Below, piece after piece: positions 6,869 through 14,925 of a stretch of 50,206 bases of DNA. Position numbers and translations under genes: made by a program. The notes beneath the pieces were generated by a model. The model did no database searches. It was not told where the DNA came from and was given only the letters and a program-made list of their open reading frames with translations. The DNA is from a virus. The stretch lies in IMG/VR virus record IMGVR_UViG_3300032397_000019, positions 1 through 50,206 of that record; one strand, written 5' to 3'. The stretch's first letter is position 1, and each line of letters opens with the position of its first letter.

Positions 6869-6888
6869 CTGCCCCCCTGGCGCGCTTT
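6868..6888 (+). repeat. Intergenic repeat copy 1
   Basis: A 21-nt sequence beginning GCTGCCCCCCTGG directly follows the stop of the small DNA-binding gene. It occurs again at 44171-44191 with one mismatch. In both places it opens a long GC-rich gap that ends with a TANNNT box and a start codon without a Shine-Dalgarno sequence. The C tract can pair with the G tract downstream (6897-6906), so it may be a terminator-like hairpin. Confidence 0.5.
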
Positions 6889-6928
6889 GCCCCGCCGGGG
6901 GGGGGGCCAGCCCCTCCCGCCCCCTTGC

Positions 6929-6957
6929 GGCGCGCCGGGGGTTCCCTGGCGCGCCAG
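6929..6957 (+). repeat. Palindrome cluster before terminase
   Basis: GGCGCGCC occurs at 6929-6936 and again within the 12-bp palindrome CTGGCGCGCCAG at 6946-6957; a related TGGCGCGC is at 6878-6885. The rest of the 108-nt gap is C and G runs with no reading frame that looks real. This could be a packaging or regulator site next to the terminase gene, or a by-product of the extreme GC content. Confidence 0.3.
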
Positions 6958-6964
6958 CGGGGGC

Positions 6965-6970
6965 TATCCT
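6965..6970 (+). promoter_or_regulatory. Candidate leaderless -10 box TATCCT of terL
   Basis: The hexamer ends 6 nt before the ATG at 6977, and no Shine-Dalgarno sequence is present in between or upstream. Transcription initiating about 7 nt past the box would begin at the start codon. The -35 position (6942-6947, TTCCCT) is only a weak match. Confidence 0.4.
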
Positions 6971-6976
6971 CCGCCG

Positions 6977-8584
6977 ATGAGCGCGGCAGAGGACATCGAC
7001 CTCGCGCACGCCGCGGTGCTCTGGCAGGCGGAGCAGGCGCGCGGGGACTCGAAGAAGTTTTTCGAGTTCGTCATGCGACGCGAGCATGACGGTGCGGTGG
7101 TGGATTGCGCGCCGCACCAGCGTGTGCTTCTCGACTTCGTGGAGGCGCACCCGATGTGCGTCATCAGGATGCCGGTCGGGACGAGCAAGACGTTCTGCAT
7201 GGCGGCGATCACGTTGCACCTACTCGGGCGTGACCTTTCGTCTCGCGGTGCCATCGTGAGTGCGACGCAGGGGCAGGCGATGAAGCCGCTCTCGCTGGTG
7301 CGCGACACGATTGAATCGAGCGACGCGCTGCGCATGGTGTTCCCGGCGCTGCGGCGGAGCAGGCGCAAGACGGACTCGTGGACCATCAGCGAGATCACGG
7401 TGGACCGCCCGCCAGGTATCCGCGACCCGTCGCTCATCGCGGTGGGCATCGACGGCGCGCTTTCCGGTGCGCGCCTCTCGTGGGTGGTGGTGGACGACAT
7501 CCTCGACCGCGAGAACACGGCGACGCCTGCGGGGCTACAGAAGGTGCACGAGTGGTTCGACAGCACGGTGCTCTCGCGCATCGACCCGGAGGGCGGGCGG
7601 TGCGTGGTGACGAACACGCCGTGGACTCCAGAGGACTTGACGTACCGCCTGGAGGCTGCGGGGTGGCCGACGCTGACGATGGACGTGGCGGGCAACCTGC
7701 GCATCACGAACGCGCCGGACTTCGACACCGACGACATCATGCCGAGCGCGCGCGAGGGGGAAGTGTACCGGCTGGCGGCACACGCGGAGCCGCTTAACGC
7801 GCGCGGGGAGGTGATGGAAGAAACGGTGCCGCTCTGGTCAGAGCGATACTCGTGGGAGCAGATCGAGGCGTTGCGCGGCAAGCATCTCCCGCACCGCTTC
7901 AATCAACTCTACCTCTGCATCTGTCGCGCTGACGACACGGCGCGGTGCAAGGCGGACTGGATCGACCGCTGCAAGGCGCAGGGGCGCGGCACCACGTTGC
8001 AGGGCGAGTACCTTGGGGGCAACACGACGTTCACCGGAGTGGACCTCGCGGTGGGCAAGGGGGCGAGCTACGACGCGACGGCGTTCTTCACGTTCGAGCA
8101 TCTGCCGGACGGCAAGCGGAAGATCATCGACGTGGAGTTTGGGCAGTGGGACGCGCCCACCATCGTCGCCAAGCTCATCGACAAGGCGCAGCGGTACAAG
8201 AGCATCGTGCGAGTGGAGAACAACGCGGCGCAGGACTACATCAGGCAGTTCGCTCGCGCGCAGAACGCGAGCATCCCGATCCGCGCGCACGCGACGGGGC
8301 GCGGCAAGGCTCACCCGGAGTACGGGGTGGAGGGGCTGTTCATCGAGCTACAGAACGCGGCGTGGATCATCCCGTGCGACATCCACGGGCGGTGCCATCC
8401 CGCGGTGCAGCAGTGGGTGAACGACTGCCTCTACTACCAGCCGGACGCGCACACGGGCGACGTGCTGATGGCGGCGTACCTCGCGCGGGAGCAGGCGCGG
8501 GAGTTCGGCATGATGAGCGGCGTGACGACCATCGGCGCGGTGAACCACGCGGCGGGGCTGGCCACGTCGTTGCTGACACGGTAG
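6977..8584 (+). CDS. terL: Terminase large subunit
   Basis: The 535-residue packaging motor has an N-terminal ATPase and a C-terminal RuvC/RNase H-like nuclease. A Walker A-like loop, MPVGTSKT, is at residues 65-72, and the Walker B strand WVVVDD is at 169-174. The nuclease domain shows GVDLAVGKGASYDATAF with D356 and D366, and VRVENNAAQD with E414, the acidic metal ligands. The ATG at 6977 is chosen because the frame upstream is only low-complexity Gly/Pro/Arg, and because a TANNNT box sits 6 nt before it. The protein cuts and threads the DNA concatemer into the prohead through the portal encoded 2.7 kb downstream. Packaging substrate type (cos or pac) cannot be judged here. Confidence 0.93.
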   Translation: MSAAEDIDLAHAAVLWQAEQARGDSKKFFEFVMRREHDGAVVDCAPHQRVLLDFVEAHPMCVIRMPVGTSKTFCMAAITLHLLGRDLSSRGAIVSATQGQAMKPLSLVRDTIESSDALRMVFPALRRSRRKTDSWTISEITVDRPPGIRDPSLIAVGIDGALSGARLSWVVVDDILDRENTATPAGLQKVHEWFDSTVLSRIDPEGGRCVVTNTPWTPEDLTYRLEAAGWPTLTMDVAGNLRITNAPDFDTDDIMPSAREGEVYRLAAHAEPLNARGEVMEETVPLWSERYSWEQIEALRGKHLPHRFNQLYLCICRADDTARCKADWIDRCKAQGRGTTLQGEYLGGNTTFTGVDLAVGKGASYDATAFFTFEHLPDGKRKIIDVEFGQWDAPTIVAKLIDKAQRYKSIVRVENNAAQDYIRQFARAQNASIPIRAHATGRGKAHPEYGVEGLFIELQNAAWIIPCDIHGRCHPAVQQWVNDCLYYQPDAHTGDVLMAAYLAREQAREFGMMSGVTTIGAVNHAAGLATSLLTR

Positions 8585-8587
8585 GCT
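8582..8587 (+). promoter_or_regulatory. Candidate -10 box TAGGCT
   Basis: The hexamer overlaps the stop codon of terL and is followed by GGAGG (8594-8598) and the ATG at 8605. The same TAGGCT hexamer appears at 9360, 27202 and 30423. No clear -35 is visible. Confidence 0.35.
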
Positions 8588-8604
8588 GCGCGCGGAGGTG
8601 CCCG

Positions 8605-9141
8605 ATGAACTCAGTTGTGATTTTCGACCCCCACGGCGTCGAACCCGAAGGGGAGATCCTGACCGCGCAACGTCTCGCGGTCGCGCGCTCACACGGCGTG
8701 GTCGCGCTCCCGGTAGACGTGGACATGATGCGCGCCACGGCGCTCGGTGGGTACGCGAAGCGTTCGTATGGCAAGGGCTGGCGCTTCGACGCGCTCCGCG
8801 CGGGACGCGGGTGCCCGCTGGTGCTCTACGCCGCGGCGGCGCACCCGACGCTCCACTGGGCGGTGCGCCTAGTCGCCGATGGACCCGAGCGGCATGGGCA
8901 GCTTCGTGTCGCGGTGGACACCGGGCAACTCGGCGTGAACGCATCGGGGTTGAGCCCGGTGACGCCCCCGATCTTGCCAGCTGACCTCGGCGAACCCGAT
9001 GCGGGCGGAGGGTGGACGTGCATCGGGCACGGCACGCTCTCGCTCCGCGACGACTCACTGGCGGGCTTCATGCTGTACGGCACGCTCACCGGGGTTCGAG
9101 TCGCGTGGTGGGCCGTCTCGCAGGGGAGCGCGGAGCAGTGA
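8605..9141 (+). CDS. Hypothetical protein
   Basis: The 178-residue protein has a strong GGAGG 6 nt before its ATG. It is a mixed alpha/beta sequence with hydrophobic strands (HGVVALPVDVDM, CPLVLYAAAA) and a C-terminal half rich in Gly, Pro and Trp (GEPDAGGGWTCIGHG). There is no signal peptide and no motif I recognise. It lies between terminase and portal with two other small proteins, all probably transcribed together, and its end overlaps the next gene by GTGA. Being in the packaging/head module suggests a virion or assembly role, but this is position only. Confidence 0.7.
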   Translation: MNSVVIFDPHGVEPEGEILTAQRLAVARSHGVVALPVDVDMMRATALGGYAKRSYGKGWRFDALRAGRGCPLVLYAAAAHPTLHWAVRLVADGPERHGQLRVAVDTGQLGVNASGLSPVTPPILPADLGEPDAGGGWTCIGHGTLSLRDDSLAGFMLYGTLTGVRVAWWAVSQGSAEQ

Positions 9142-9362
9142 CGCAGAAGCAGATGTTCGCGGAGTGCGTCGCGCTCGCGCCAGACTTCCGGCTCGGGCTC
9201 GCGTTCGTGGTGCTCGGGCGCTCCCTCGTCTGGTACGGAACGCCCCGCGCAACGGGCGTGGCCTTGACGGCTGGCGTGCAATTCCCGGCAGACAACCCCG
9301 CGGAGCCGCTGCTCGACTTCCTGCTTCAGCAGGCACTCGTCACGCTGACTCAAGCGGTGTAG
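9138..9362 (+). CDS. Hypothetical protein, 74 aa
   Basis: The GTG start lies in a GTGA overlap with the preceding gene. The short protein is mostly hydrophobic (RLGLAFVVLGRSLVWYG at about residues 15-31) and ends LLDFLLQQALVTLTQAV, a likely amphipathic helix. No family is recognised. The TAGGCT box for the next gene overlaps its stop codon. Confidence 0.6.
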   Translation: MTQKQMFAECVALAPDFRLGLAFVVLGRSLVWYGTPRATGVALTAGVQFPADNPAEPLLDFLLQQALVTLTQAV

Positions 9363-9365
9363 GCT
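9360..9365 (+). promoter_or_regulatory. Candidate leaderless -10 box TAGGCT
   Basis: The hexamer overlaps the stop of the previous gene and ends 9 nt before the ATG at 9375, which has no Shine-Dalgarno sequence. TCGTCA at 9337-9342 could serve as a weak -35 with a 17-nt spacer. Confidence 0.4.
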
Positions 9366-9374
9366 GACGGCGCG

Positions 9375-9677
9375 ATGCGCAACCTCATCGATTCGCTCGT
9401 CCACAACGTACTCATCCACCCGTTGCTGTTCGTGCGCGACGTGGCGGAGCGGGCGGGCTTCATCGGCGTCGCGTTGCTGCTCTCGCGAGTACACGACGAG
9501 CACTGGGCGTGGGGGGAGTCAGAACACGAGTTATCACCGCCACCGCAGTACCCGTGGACGCCGGAGGCGGAGGCGATGGTGTACCGGGGGCGACCGGAGA
9601 TGCCCCCGCCCGCAGACGCCGCGCCGCTGACGGGTAGCGTGGCCGACCGGATGCAGCGCGCGAGGGGTGCGCACTGA
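9375..9677 (+). CDS. Small hypothetical protein, 100 aa
   Basis: The protein starts MRNLIDSLVHNVLIHPLLF, resembling short phage proteins with an N-terminal VHN.LIHPL helix of unknown function. A second hydrophobic patch, GFIGVALLLSRV, follows at about 28-39, and the C-terminal half is Pro-rich and acidic. It could be membrane-associated. It overlaps the portal start as TGATG, so its translation may feed the portal gene. Confidence 0.65.
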   Translation: MRNLIDSLVHNVLIHPLLFVRDVAERAGFIGVALLLSRVHDEHWAWGESEHELSPPPQYPWTPEAEAMVYRGRPEMPPPADAAPLTGSVADRMQRARGAH

Positions 9678-11785
9678 TGGTCGCGCAGGTCATCCGGCTG
9701 ACGGACAGGAGCATCGCGCTCGCGTCCAGCTTCGGCGTGGACGAGACGACGCTTGGCCCCCCGTTCCGCTCGAACGCGCTGCTCACGTCGGAGCGATACC
9801 GGCTGCTCGACCGGCGCAGTTCCTACTACTCGTGCACGCACCACGACTGGAAGCAGTACGACTTCGACGCGCGCTCCATCCCGGTCGGCAACCCGCTGCT
9901 CGGTCAGCCGCTCATGGCGAGCGAGCCCGCGAACTGGTACGTGCCGCTCCGCTGGCGACGCCCGAGCGCACCGTACCGTCTCGCGCGCGTGATCGTCGAT
10001 TCGTTCACGAACCTCATCCTCGGCTACCAGCGGTGGCCAACGATCCGGTGCGCGGAGGACTCGGAGACCGAAGCGTTTGTGCGCGCGCTCGTGGACGCGA
10101 CGCGGCTGCGCACGGTGCTCATTCGAGCGCGCTCCATCTGCGGGAGCGCGGGCACGGTGGGCATCTCGTGGGGCATCACGCGCGGGACGCCTCGCGTGCA
10201 GGTGCATCACCCGCGGACGCTGTACGTGCATCGGTGGGCGGACCGTGAGCGATTGATTCCCGCGCACGTCACGGAGATTTACAAGTTCCCTCGCGACGAG
10301 TGGGACGTCGAGAAGAAGCTGTTTCTGCGGAACTGGTACTGGTTCCGACGCGACTGGACGGAGACGAGTGACGTGGCGTTCCACGAGGTGCGCGCGGACC
10401 TTGCGGCGGAACCGTCGTGGGTCGTTGACGAGGAACTCAGCTACAAGCACGACGACGGTTTCGCGCACTTCGTGTGGTGGCCGAACCTCCCGAGCGACAC
10501 GGACGACATCGACGGCGTGCCGGACTACGAGGGGCTGTACGAGAACTTCGAGGCGCTGGACTTGCTGAACAGCACGCTGGTTCGCGGCACTACGCTGAAC
10601 CTCGACCCGACGCTCATCCTCAAGCTCGACCCGGAGATCGTGGCGCGCACGGGCGTGAAGAAGGGCAGCGACAACTCGCTGGTGGTCGGGCAGAGCGGCG
10701 ACGCGCACTACATGGAGCTTCAAGGCACGAGCGTGCAGGTGGGCACGTCGTTGTTCACGAAGATGCGCGAGGCGGCGCTGGAGGTCGCGCAGTGCGTGGT
10801 GCCGGACCCGAATCAGATCGGAGCCGCGGGCACGTCGTCCGTCGCGCTCAAGGTCATCTACGCGCCGATGCTCGGGAAGGCGGACGTGCTGCGCGGGCAG
10901 GCGGAGCAGGCGCTCCACGACCTGCTCATGCAGATGGTGACGAGCGCGCGCAAGGCGATGGACGCGGTGCCGCTCGTGGTGGTGAAGGAGGACGGCAGCG
11001 AGGAAGAATCGGTGCCGTCCCTGAACCTTCCGCCGCGCATCGTGACGGAGGACGTGCTGGACCCGGACACGGGGGAGCCCACGGGGGAGCGGCGCGAGAC
11101 GGTGGTGGAACTCAAGCCGGGGCGCGGCGAGACGCTGCGCTTCGATTGGGGCGACTACTTCCTACCCACGGCGCAGGACCAGCAACAGACGGCGGCGACG
11201 CTCACGCAGCTTGTCGCGGGCACGCTGCTCTCGCAGGAGAGCGGCGCGGACCTGGCGAGCCGCATCGTGCGCATCGACCCGCGCGCGGACTGGGATCGCA
11301 TCGCCTCGGAGAAGAAGGCGAAGGACGCGGCGCAGGCTGCGATGATGGGCGGCGACATGGGTGGCGCGGTGGACGCGATGGGCGAGCTACCGCCGGGCGC
11401 GTCGGAAGGCGAGGCACCTGCGGAGGGCGAGGCGGTACCGGCTGCGGCGGCACCGGAGCAGACGACCCCCGCGGTGGGCGACAGCATCGGGAACTTCACG
11501 CTCGGCGTGTCGGACCTGGCGAGCATCGTCACGGTCAACGAAGGGCGCGCTACCAGCGGGCTTGGTGCGCTGCTCACCCCGGCTGGCCAGATCGACCCGG
11601 ACGGCTACCTGACCATCGCGGAGTTCGGCGCGAAGCGGAAGGCGGACGCGGATGCGCGCGCGAAGATCGCGGTGGACGACGCGAAGGCGGGCAACGAAGC
11701 GGCGGCGGCGGGACCGGATGCGGCTGGCGCACCGCCCGTGAATCAGTACGGGACGCCCGATGGCCAACCGCCTTTCACCGGCTGA
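9677..11785 (+). CDS. Portal protein
   Basis: The 702-residue protein has the size and layout of portal proteins, the dodecameric ring through which terminase loads DNA. The N-terminal part has the usual Tyr/Trp-rich wing segment (about residues 40-110, ending RVIVDSFTNLILGYQRW). A central region VSWVVDEE to NFEALDLLNSTLVRG (about 250-310) and a long amphipathic stem/crown helix (ADVLRGQAEQALHDLLMQM, about 400-420) follow. The last 140 residues are Ala/Gly/Glu-rich and probably flexible. It starts in a TGATG overlap with the small upstream gene, and its end overlaps the minor head gene by 26 nt. The family call rests on position between terminase and a gpF-like gene as well as the sequence. 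Confidence 0.85.
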   Translation: MVAQVIRLTDRSIALASSFGVDETTLGPPFRSNALLTSERYRLLDRRSSYYSCTHHDWKQYDFDARSIPVGNPLLGQPLMASEPANWYVPLRWRRPSAPYRLARVIVDSFTNLILGYQRWPTIRCAEDSETEAFVRALVDATRLRTVLIRARSICGSAGTVGISWGITRGTPRVQVHHPRTLYVHRWADRERLIPAHVTEIYKFPRDEWDVEKKLFLRNWYWFRRDWTETSDVAFHEVRADLAAEPSWVVDEELSYKHDDGFAHFVWWPNLPSDTDDIDGVPDYEGLYENFEALDLLNSTLVRGTTLNLDPTLILKLDPEIVARTGVKKGSDNSLVVGQSGDAHYMELQGTSVQVGTSLFTKMREAALEVAQCVVPDPNQIGAAGTSSVALKVIYAPMLGKADVLRGQAEQALHDLLMQMVTSARKAMDAVPLVVVKEDGSEEESVPSLNLPPRIVTEDVLDPDTGEPTGERRETVVELKPGRGETLRFDWGDYFLPTAQDQQQTAATLTQLVAGTLLSQESGADLASRIVRIDPRADWDRIASEKKAKDAAQAAMMGGDMGGAVDAMGELPPGASEGEAPAEGEAVPAAAAPEQTTPAVGDSIGNFTLGVSDLASIVTVNEGRATSGLGALLTPAGQIDPDGYLTIAEFGAKRKADADARAKIAVDDAKAGNEAAAAGPDAAGAPPVNQYGTPDGQPPFTG

Positions 11786-12818
11786 TGTACTGCGGCTGAA
11801 CCGGCAGCAAGCGCGGGCGCTCGCGGAGCGGGTGGGGACGGCTCCGATCCGCGCGCTGCTCACCGACGCGCACAACGACCTCCGCAAGCGCCTCGACGCC
11901 GCTACCCGAGGCTTCGACCCGGCGACGCCCACGGGGCTGCGGGAGATGCGGGTGACGCTGGCGCAGGTGGAGGACGTGACGCGCTCGCTGGCGAAGGACT
12001 TGGGGACGACGACGGCGCGCGCGGCGAAGCAGGTGGCGGAGGTGAGCGTGAGTGGGATGACGCGCTACCTGAGCGACGCGCAGAGGGCGTACGGGAGCAA
12101 GGCGCGCCCGCTGGCGCTGCGCGAGGGCGCGATGCTGCGGCGGGCGGTGCAGGGGGCGGAGAGCACGGTGCTGCGGCGGCTGGCGACGACGGAGAAGGCG
12201 CGGGAGGCGGAGCAGGAGGACGGCGGGGAGGCACCCGACACCGCGCCGCGCATCTCGCTGGACCGAGAGACGAGCGTGCTGTCCCGGTACTCCGTCGCCA
12301 CCATTGGGGAGTTCGAGACGCAGCTATCGACGGCGGTGGCGGTGGGCAAGCCGTGGCTCGCCACGCGGGAGGCGCTGATTCAGCAGAGCCCGTTCTTGCA
12401 GGGCGCTCCGGTGTCGTGGGCGGAGCGCATCGCGCGGACGGAGACGATGGGGGCGTACAACCGGGCGGGGTGGGAGGGCATCCGAGCGGCGGACGATGAC
12501 CTCGGAGACATGGTGAAGATTCTGTGCGCGAGCTTCGACGCGCGGACGGGGTGGGATTCGTACCAGGTGCACGGGCAGATCCGGTTGCCGGACGAGGCGT
12601 TCGAGTGGGCGGGCGGGCTGTACCAGCACCCGCCGAACCGACCGAACGACCGCGAGGTGGTGGTGCCGCACCGGAAGTCGTGGGCCATCCCGCCCGAGCT
12701 TGCGTGGCGCGGGGACGGGGAGGTGATGGCGGCGTGGCTGCGGGACCGGAGGAAGGGCGCACCGCCTGCTCGCCCCGACATGACCACGGTGCCACTCGAC
12801 CAGTTCGGCAAGGGCTGA
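11760..12818 (+). CDS. Minor head protein, Mu gpF-like head morphogenesis
   Basis: The 352-residue protein has the phage Mu F-type head morphogenesis domain in its C-terminal half (about 200-300): SWAERIARTETMGAYNRAGWEG, then a Cys/Asp-containing core ASFDARTGWDSYQVHGQ, and PPNRPNDRE. The N-terminal half is helical (RLSPADVLRLNRQQARALAERVG). These proteins enter the prohead with the portal and in some phages are ejected with DNA. It overlaps the portal gene by 26 nt, typical of this pair. The ATG at 11760 is preceded by a GGGACG context rather than a strong Shine-Dalgarno sequence, consistent with coupling. Its stop codon forms part of the promoter-like box for the next gene. Confidence 0.85.
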   Translation: MANRLSPADVLRLNRQQARALAERVGTAPIRALLTDAHNDLRKRLDAATRGFDPATPTGLREMRVTLAQVEDVTRSLAKDLGTTTARAAKQVAEVSVSGMTRYLSDAQRAYGSKARPLALREGAMLRRAVQGAESTVLRRLATTEKAREAEQEDGGEAPDTAPRISLDRETSVLSRYSVATIGEFETQLSTAVAVGKPWLATREALIQQSPFLQGAPVSWAERIARTETMGAYNRAGWEGIRAADDDLGDMVKILCASFDARTGWDSYQVHGQIRLPDEAFEWAGGLYQHPPNRPNDREVVVPHRKSWAIPPELAWRGDGEVMAAWLRDRRKGAPPARPDMTTVPLDQFGKG

Positions 12819-12824
12819 TAGCAT
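12796..12824 (+). promoter_or_regulatory. Candidate extended -10 leaderless promoter
   Basis: TCGACC (12796-12801), a 17-nt spacer, then TGATAGCAT with hexamer TAGCAT at 12819-12824. The ATG at 12832 follows after 7 nt with no Shine-Dalgarno sequence. The TGA of the extended box is the stop codon of the upstream gene. Confidence 0.45.
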
Positions 12825-12831
12825 CCCGCCC

Positions 12832-13116
12832 ATGTCTCGACCGGCAGAGAGTGTAGACGCCCCGCGAACGTCGCTCCATCTCGTCCAGAGCGAGTTCCGC
12901 GAACTCAAGCGCCCGACGACCGGAGTGCTACGCGGCGAAGGTCGCGCGGTCGCGGTCGCCAAGTTCCGCGAGCTAGCGCGGCGCATCGAGTCGGGGGAAC
13001 TCGACGGTGCGCGGGTGCAGTGGCGTCAGGTCACTGAGGGGAACCCGGATGGGATCGAAGTCGTCGAACTCACCGACACCACCGTCCAGCTGATCGCGTA
13101 CAGCATCGAGGCTTGA
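12832..13116 (+). CDS. Hypothetical protein, 94 aa
   Basis: A small basic protein starting seven bases after a TANNNT box, so it may be read from a leaderless mRNA. It contains a helix (AVAVAKFRELARRIESGEL, about 41-59) followed by two beta strands (ARVQWRQVTE, IEVVELTDTTVQLIAYSIE). I recognise no family. It opens the block of virion accessory genes between the minor head protein and the scaffold. Confidence 0.6.
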   Translation: MSRPAESVDAPRTSLHLVQSEFRELKRPTTGVLRGEGRAVAVAKFRELARRIESGELDGARVQWRQVTEGNPDGIEVVELTDTTVQLIAYSIEA

Positions 13117-13119
13117 ACC

Positions 13120-13527
13120 ATGGCGCTCAATCCGAAAACTAGCATCGCGTCTCGCAACCTCGCACTCAACGCCGCGTTCGACATTCTGAACTCGGGACAC
13201 CTGCTCATCTACGACGGGACGCAACCGACCGACGCGGACACGGCGCTCGGCGCGCAGGTGCTTCTGGCCGATCTGACCCTGAACGTGACGGCGTTCGCGG
13301 CGGCAGCGGCAGCGAGCAAGGCAGCCAACGCGATCACGACCGACTCCAGTGCGAACAACACGGGAACAGCCTCGTGGGGTACGCTGGTCGTCACGACGCG
13401 TGCCACCACGGGTACGCTTGATTTCTCGGTGGGCACGTCCGGCGCGAACATGAACCTGAACTCGGTCGCGATCTCGTCCGGCGCTGCCGTGTCGTGCACG
13501 GCTGCAACCATCACGCAGGCGGCATGA
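13120..13527 (+). CDS. Putative small virion protein
   Basis: The 135-residue protein reads TSIASRNLALNAAFDILNSG, then HLLIYDGTQPTDADTALGAQVLLADLTLN, then Ala/Thr-rich beta strands. This resembles a widespread family of phage structural proteins seen near capsid and decoration genes, in which a helix is followed by the IYSGTQP-like turn and a beta sandwich. The function of that family is not established to my knowledge. GAGG lies 9 nt upstream of the ATG. The end overlaps the next gene by ATGA. Confidence 0.6.
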   Translation: MALNPKTSIASRNLALNAAFDILNSGHLLIYDGTQPTDADTALGAQVLLADLTLNVTAFAAAAAASKAANAITTDSSANNTGTASWGTLVVTTRATTGTLDFSVGTSGANMNLNSVAISSGAAVSCTAATITQAA

Positions 13528-13832
13528 CCATGAACGTCTACATCATCAGGCACCAGGCGGCCGGGTACATCCCCGAGTACATCTTCGCCGAGACTCCGAG
13601 TCAGCAGCAGATGGCGGCGGTCTACGCCATGTGCGATCAGCGGTACGGGCTCACGCATCCGAAGACGCAGGAGCGGTACTGGATTCGATGGGTCGCGATT
13701 CCGCTGCAAGATGCGAGCGACCTCCCGATGCCGGGCGACCAGGACACGGCGAACTTCGGCGGGAACGCCGTGGGCGCTGCCGTGCCTGGGCCGGTGATGA
13801 GCGCAACCGGCACCGTCACGAACCCGGAGTGA
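13524..13832 (+). CDS. Hypothetical protein, 102 aa
   Basis: The start is the ATG that overlaps the previous stop (ATGA); a second ATG six bases on (13530) would serve equally. The sequence has an aromatic alpha/beta N-terminal part (MNVYIIRHQAAGYIPEYIFAE), a helix with Cys and Tyr (MAAVYAMCDQRYGL), WIRWVAIPL, and a Gly-rich C-terminus. No family is recognised. It belongs to a run of short genes probably encoding virion components. Confidence 0.55.
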   Translation: MTMNVYIIRHQAAGYIPEYIFAETPSQQQMAAVYAMCDQRYGLTHPKTQERYWIRWVAIPLQDASDLPMPGDQDTANFGGNAVGAAVPGPVMSATGTVTNPE

Positions 13833-13840
13833 TCTGACTC

Positions 13841-14107
13841 ATGGCCATCGACGACAGCATCGCGGTCCAGGGGCAGGGCACGACCACGCCTGGCGCGCTG
13901 TCACTGATCAAGACTCTGGCGATCCCGGTCAAGACAGCATCGGGTCAAACCGTTGAGGTCCAGGGCGTGATCTTGGTCGATGAGTACGGTGGTGTCTCGT
14001 ACCCGATGAGCGAGACGACCGGAATCAAGATTCTGGAGACACTGGTCATCCTGAACAACAACATCGCCCTGCTGGGCGGCGGCACCGTGATCAAGACAGG
14101 AATGTAA
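13841..14107 (+). CDS. Hypothetical protein, 88 aa
   Basis: A small protein made mostly of predicted beta strands (LIKTLAIPVKT, TVEVQGVILVDEYGG) ending in a hydrophobic helix (GIKILETLVILNNNIALLGGG). There is no clear Shine-Dalgarno sequence before the ATG. Its Thr/Gly-rich N-terminus and position beside beta-rich genes suggest a virion component. I recognise no family. Confidence 0.5.
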   Translation: MAIDDSIAVQGQGTTTPGALSLIKTLAIPVKTASGQTVEVQGVILVDEYGGVSYPMSETTGIKILETLVILNNNIALLGGGTVIKTGM

Positions 14108-14111
14108 GCAC

Positions 14112-14888
14112 ATGAGCAATCAACGAGTTCTCACCAGGCATCAGGTCTCCCGCGTCAAGCCGACGCTCACCCCGCAGAACACGGATGTCGATTCGCGTTG
14201 CATGGGTGACGGTGCAGCTTTCGTGCAGAATCTCATGTCGACCAAGCATTCGCTGGTCGATGAGGGGTCGTACTTCGTCACGACCAACCCGATCCCACAG
14301 ACCGTCCTCGCATACGGATCTGCCGGTACGCAGGCGGCGTTCTCCGACACGGTCCCGTTCATGCAGCTGATCAACACGGCGGGGCCGCAGGATGCGAACG
14401 CTCCGATCGTGTTCTTCGACTACCTGAAGCTGCTTCAGATCGGTGGTACCGCACCGGCCACCACGACGAGCGTTGGCTACGCGATCAAGGTGGACAACGG
14501 GTTCCGAGCCGCGACAGCAGGCACTCCCGTGGTCGCCGTTCCGGTCTGTCCGAACCAGCAGCTCGCCACGGTCGCTCCGGCCGCTCGTGTCGTCTACTTC
14601 ACCGGCGCGGTCGCAACGATCCCGGCGGCGTCGGCTGCGGCTCGCCTGGTCTCGCGGGGACAGCTCAAGGGCGGCCCCACCCTGGTGCTCGATGAGTATT
14701 GCCTTGCGAGCGGCATGGTGGACTCTCCTGCCAACGGTGGCTACCTCACGACGGTCGCGACCTACACGACGCGTTGTCCCCCCATCGCGGTTGGTCCGGG
14801 CCAGTCCATGACGATCCACCTGTTCTTCCCCGGCGGCGCGACGAGCCCGTTCAGCTACGAGTTCGAGCTTGGGCACTTTGAGCGGTAA
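14112..14888 (+). CDS. Putative virion protein, paralog A
   Basis: The 258-residue beta-rich protein is clearly related to the gene that follows. Both contain TKH.L..EGSYFV, then YGSAG.QA.FSDTVPF near residue 80, a W/FFDYLK segment, VDNG.R.ATAGTPV, TRCPP...GQS and a C-terminal FSYE.E.G...R. The conserved closing motif suggests a beta-sandwich domain with aromatic C-terminus, as in head fibres or decoration proteins. AGGA lies 10 nt before the ATG. Function is unknown; the call as a virion protein rests on location and composition. Confidence 0.55.
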   Translation: MSNQRVLTRHQVSRVKPTLTPQNTDVDSRCMGDGAAFVQNLMSTKHSLVDEGSYFVTTNPIPQTVLAYGSAGTQAAFSDTVPFMQLINTAGPQDANAPIVFFDYLKLLQIGGTAPATTTSVGYAIKVDNGFRAATAGTPVVAVPVCPNQQLATVAPAARVVYFTGAVATIPAASAAARLVSRGQLKGGPTLVLDEYCLASGMVDSPANGGYLTTVATYTTRCPPIAVGPGQSMTIHLFFPGGATSPFSYEFELGHFER

Positions 14889-14894
14889 CGGACA

Positions 14895-14915
14895 GACGCG
14901 GTTGTGAGCCGCGTC
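14895..14915 (+). other. Stem-loop between the paralogs
   Basis: A perfect 7-bp inverted repeat, GACGCGG/CCGCGTC, with a 7-nt loop TTGTGAG lies in the 37-nt gap between the two related genes. It has no U tract, so it is more likely an attenuator or mRNA-stability hairpin than an intrinsic terminator. Confidence 0.45.
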
Positions 14916-14925
14916 GAGCACCACC

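Noticed and set aside
6897-6906. Run of ten G bases as a G-quadruplex or slippery site
   Set aside because: It is a single run in a non-coding gap without the four separate G tracts needed, and no reading frame spans it.
9350-10918. Long minus-strand frame opposite the portal gene
   Set aside because: Arg/His/Val-rich translation typical of the opposite strand of a GC-rich gene; no start signal, and it crosses three plausible + strand genes.
10474-11799. 441-codon + strand frame inside the portal gene
   Set aside because: Translation is Gly/Arg/His-rich without folds; it is the alternative frame of the portal coding sequence.
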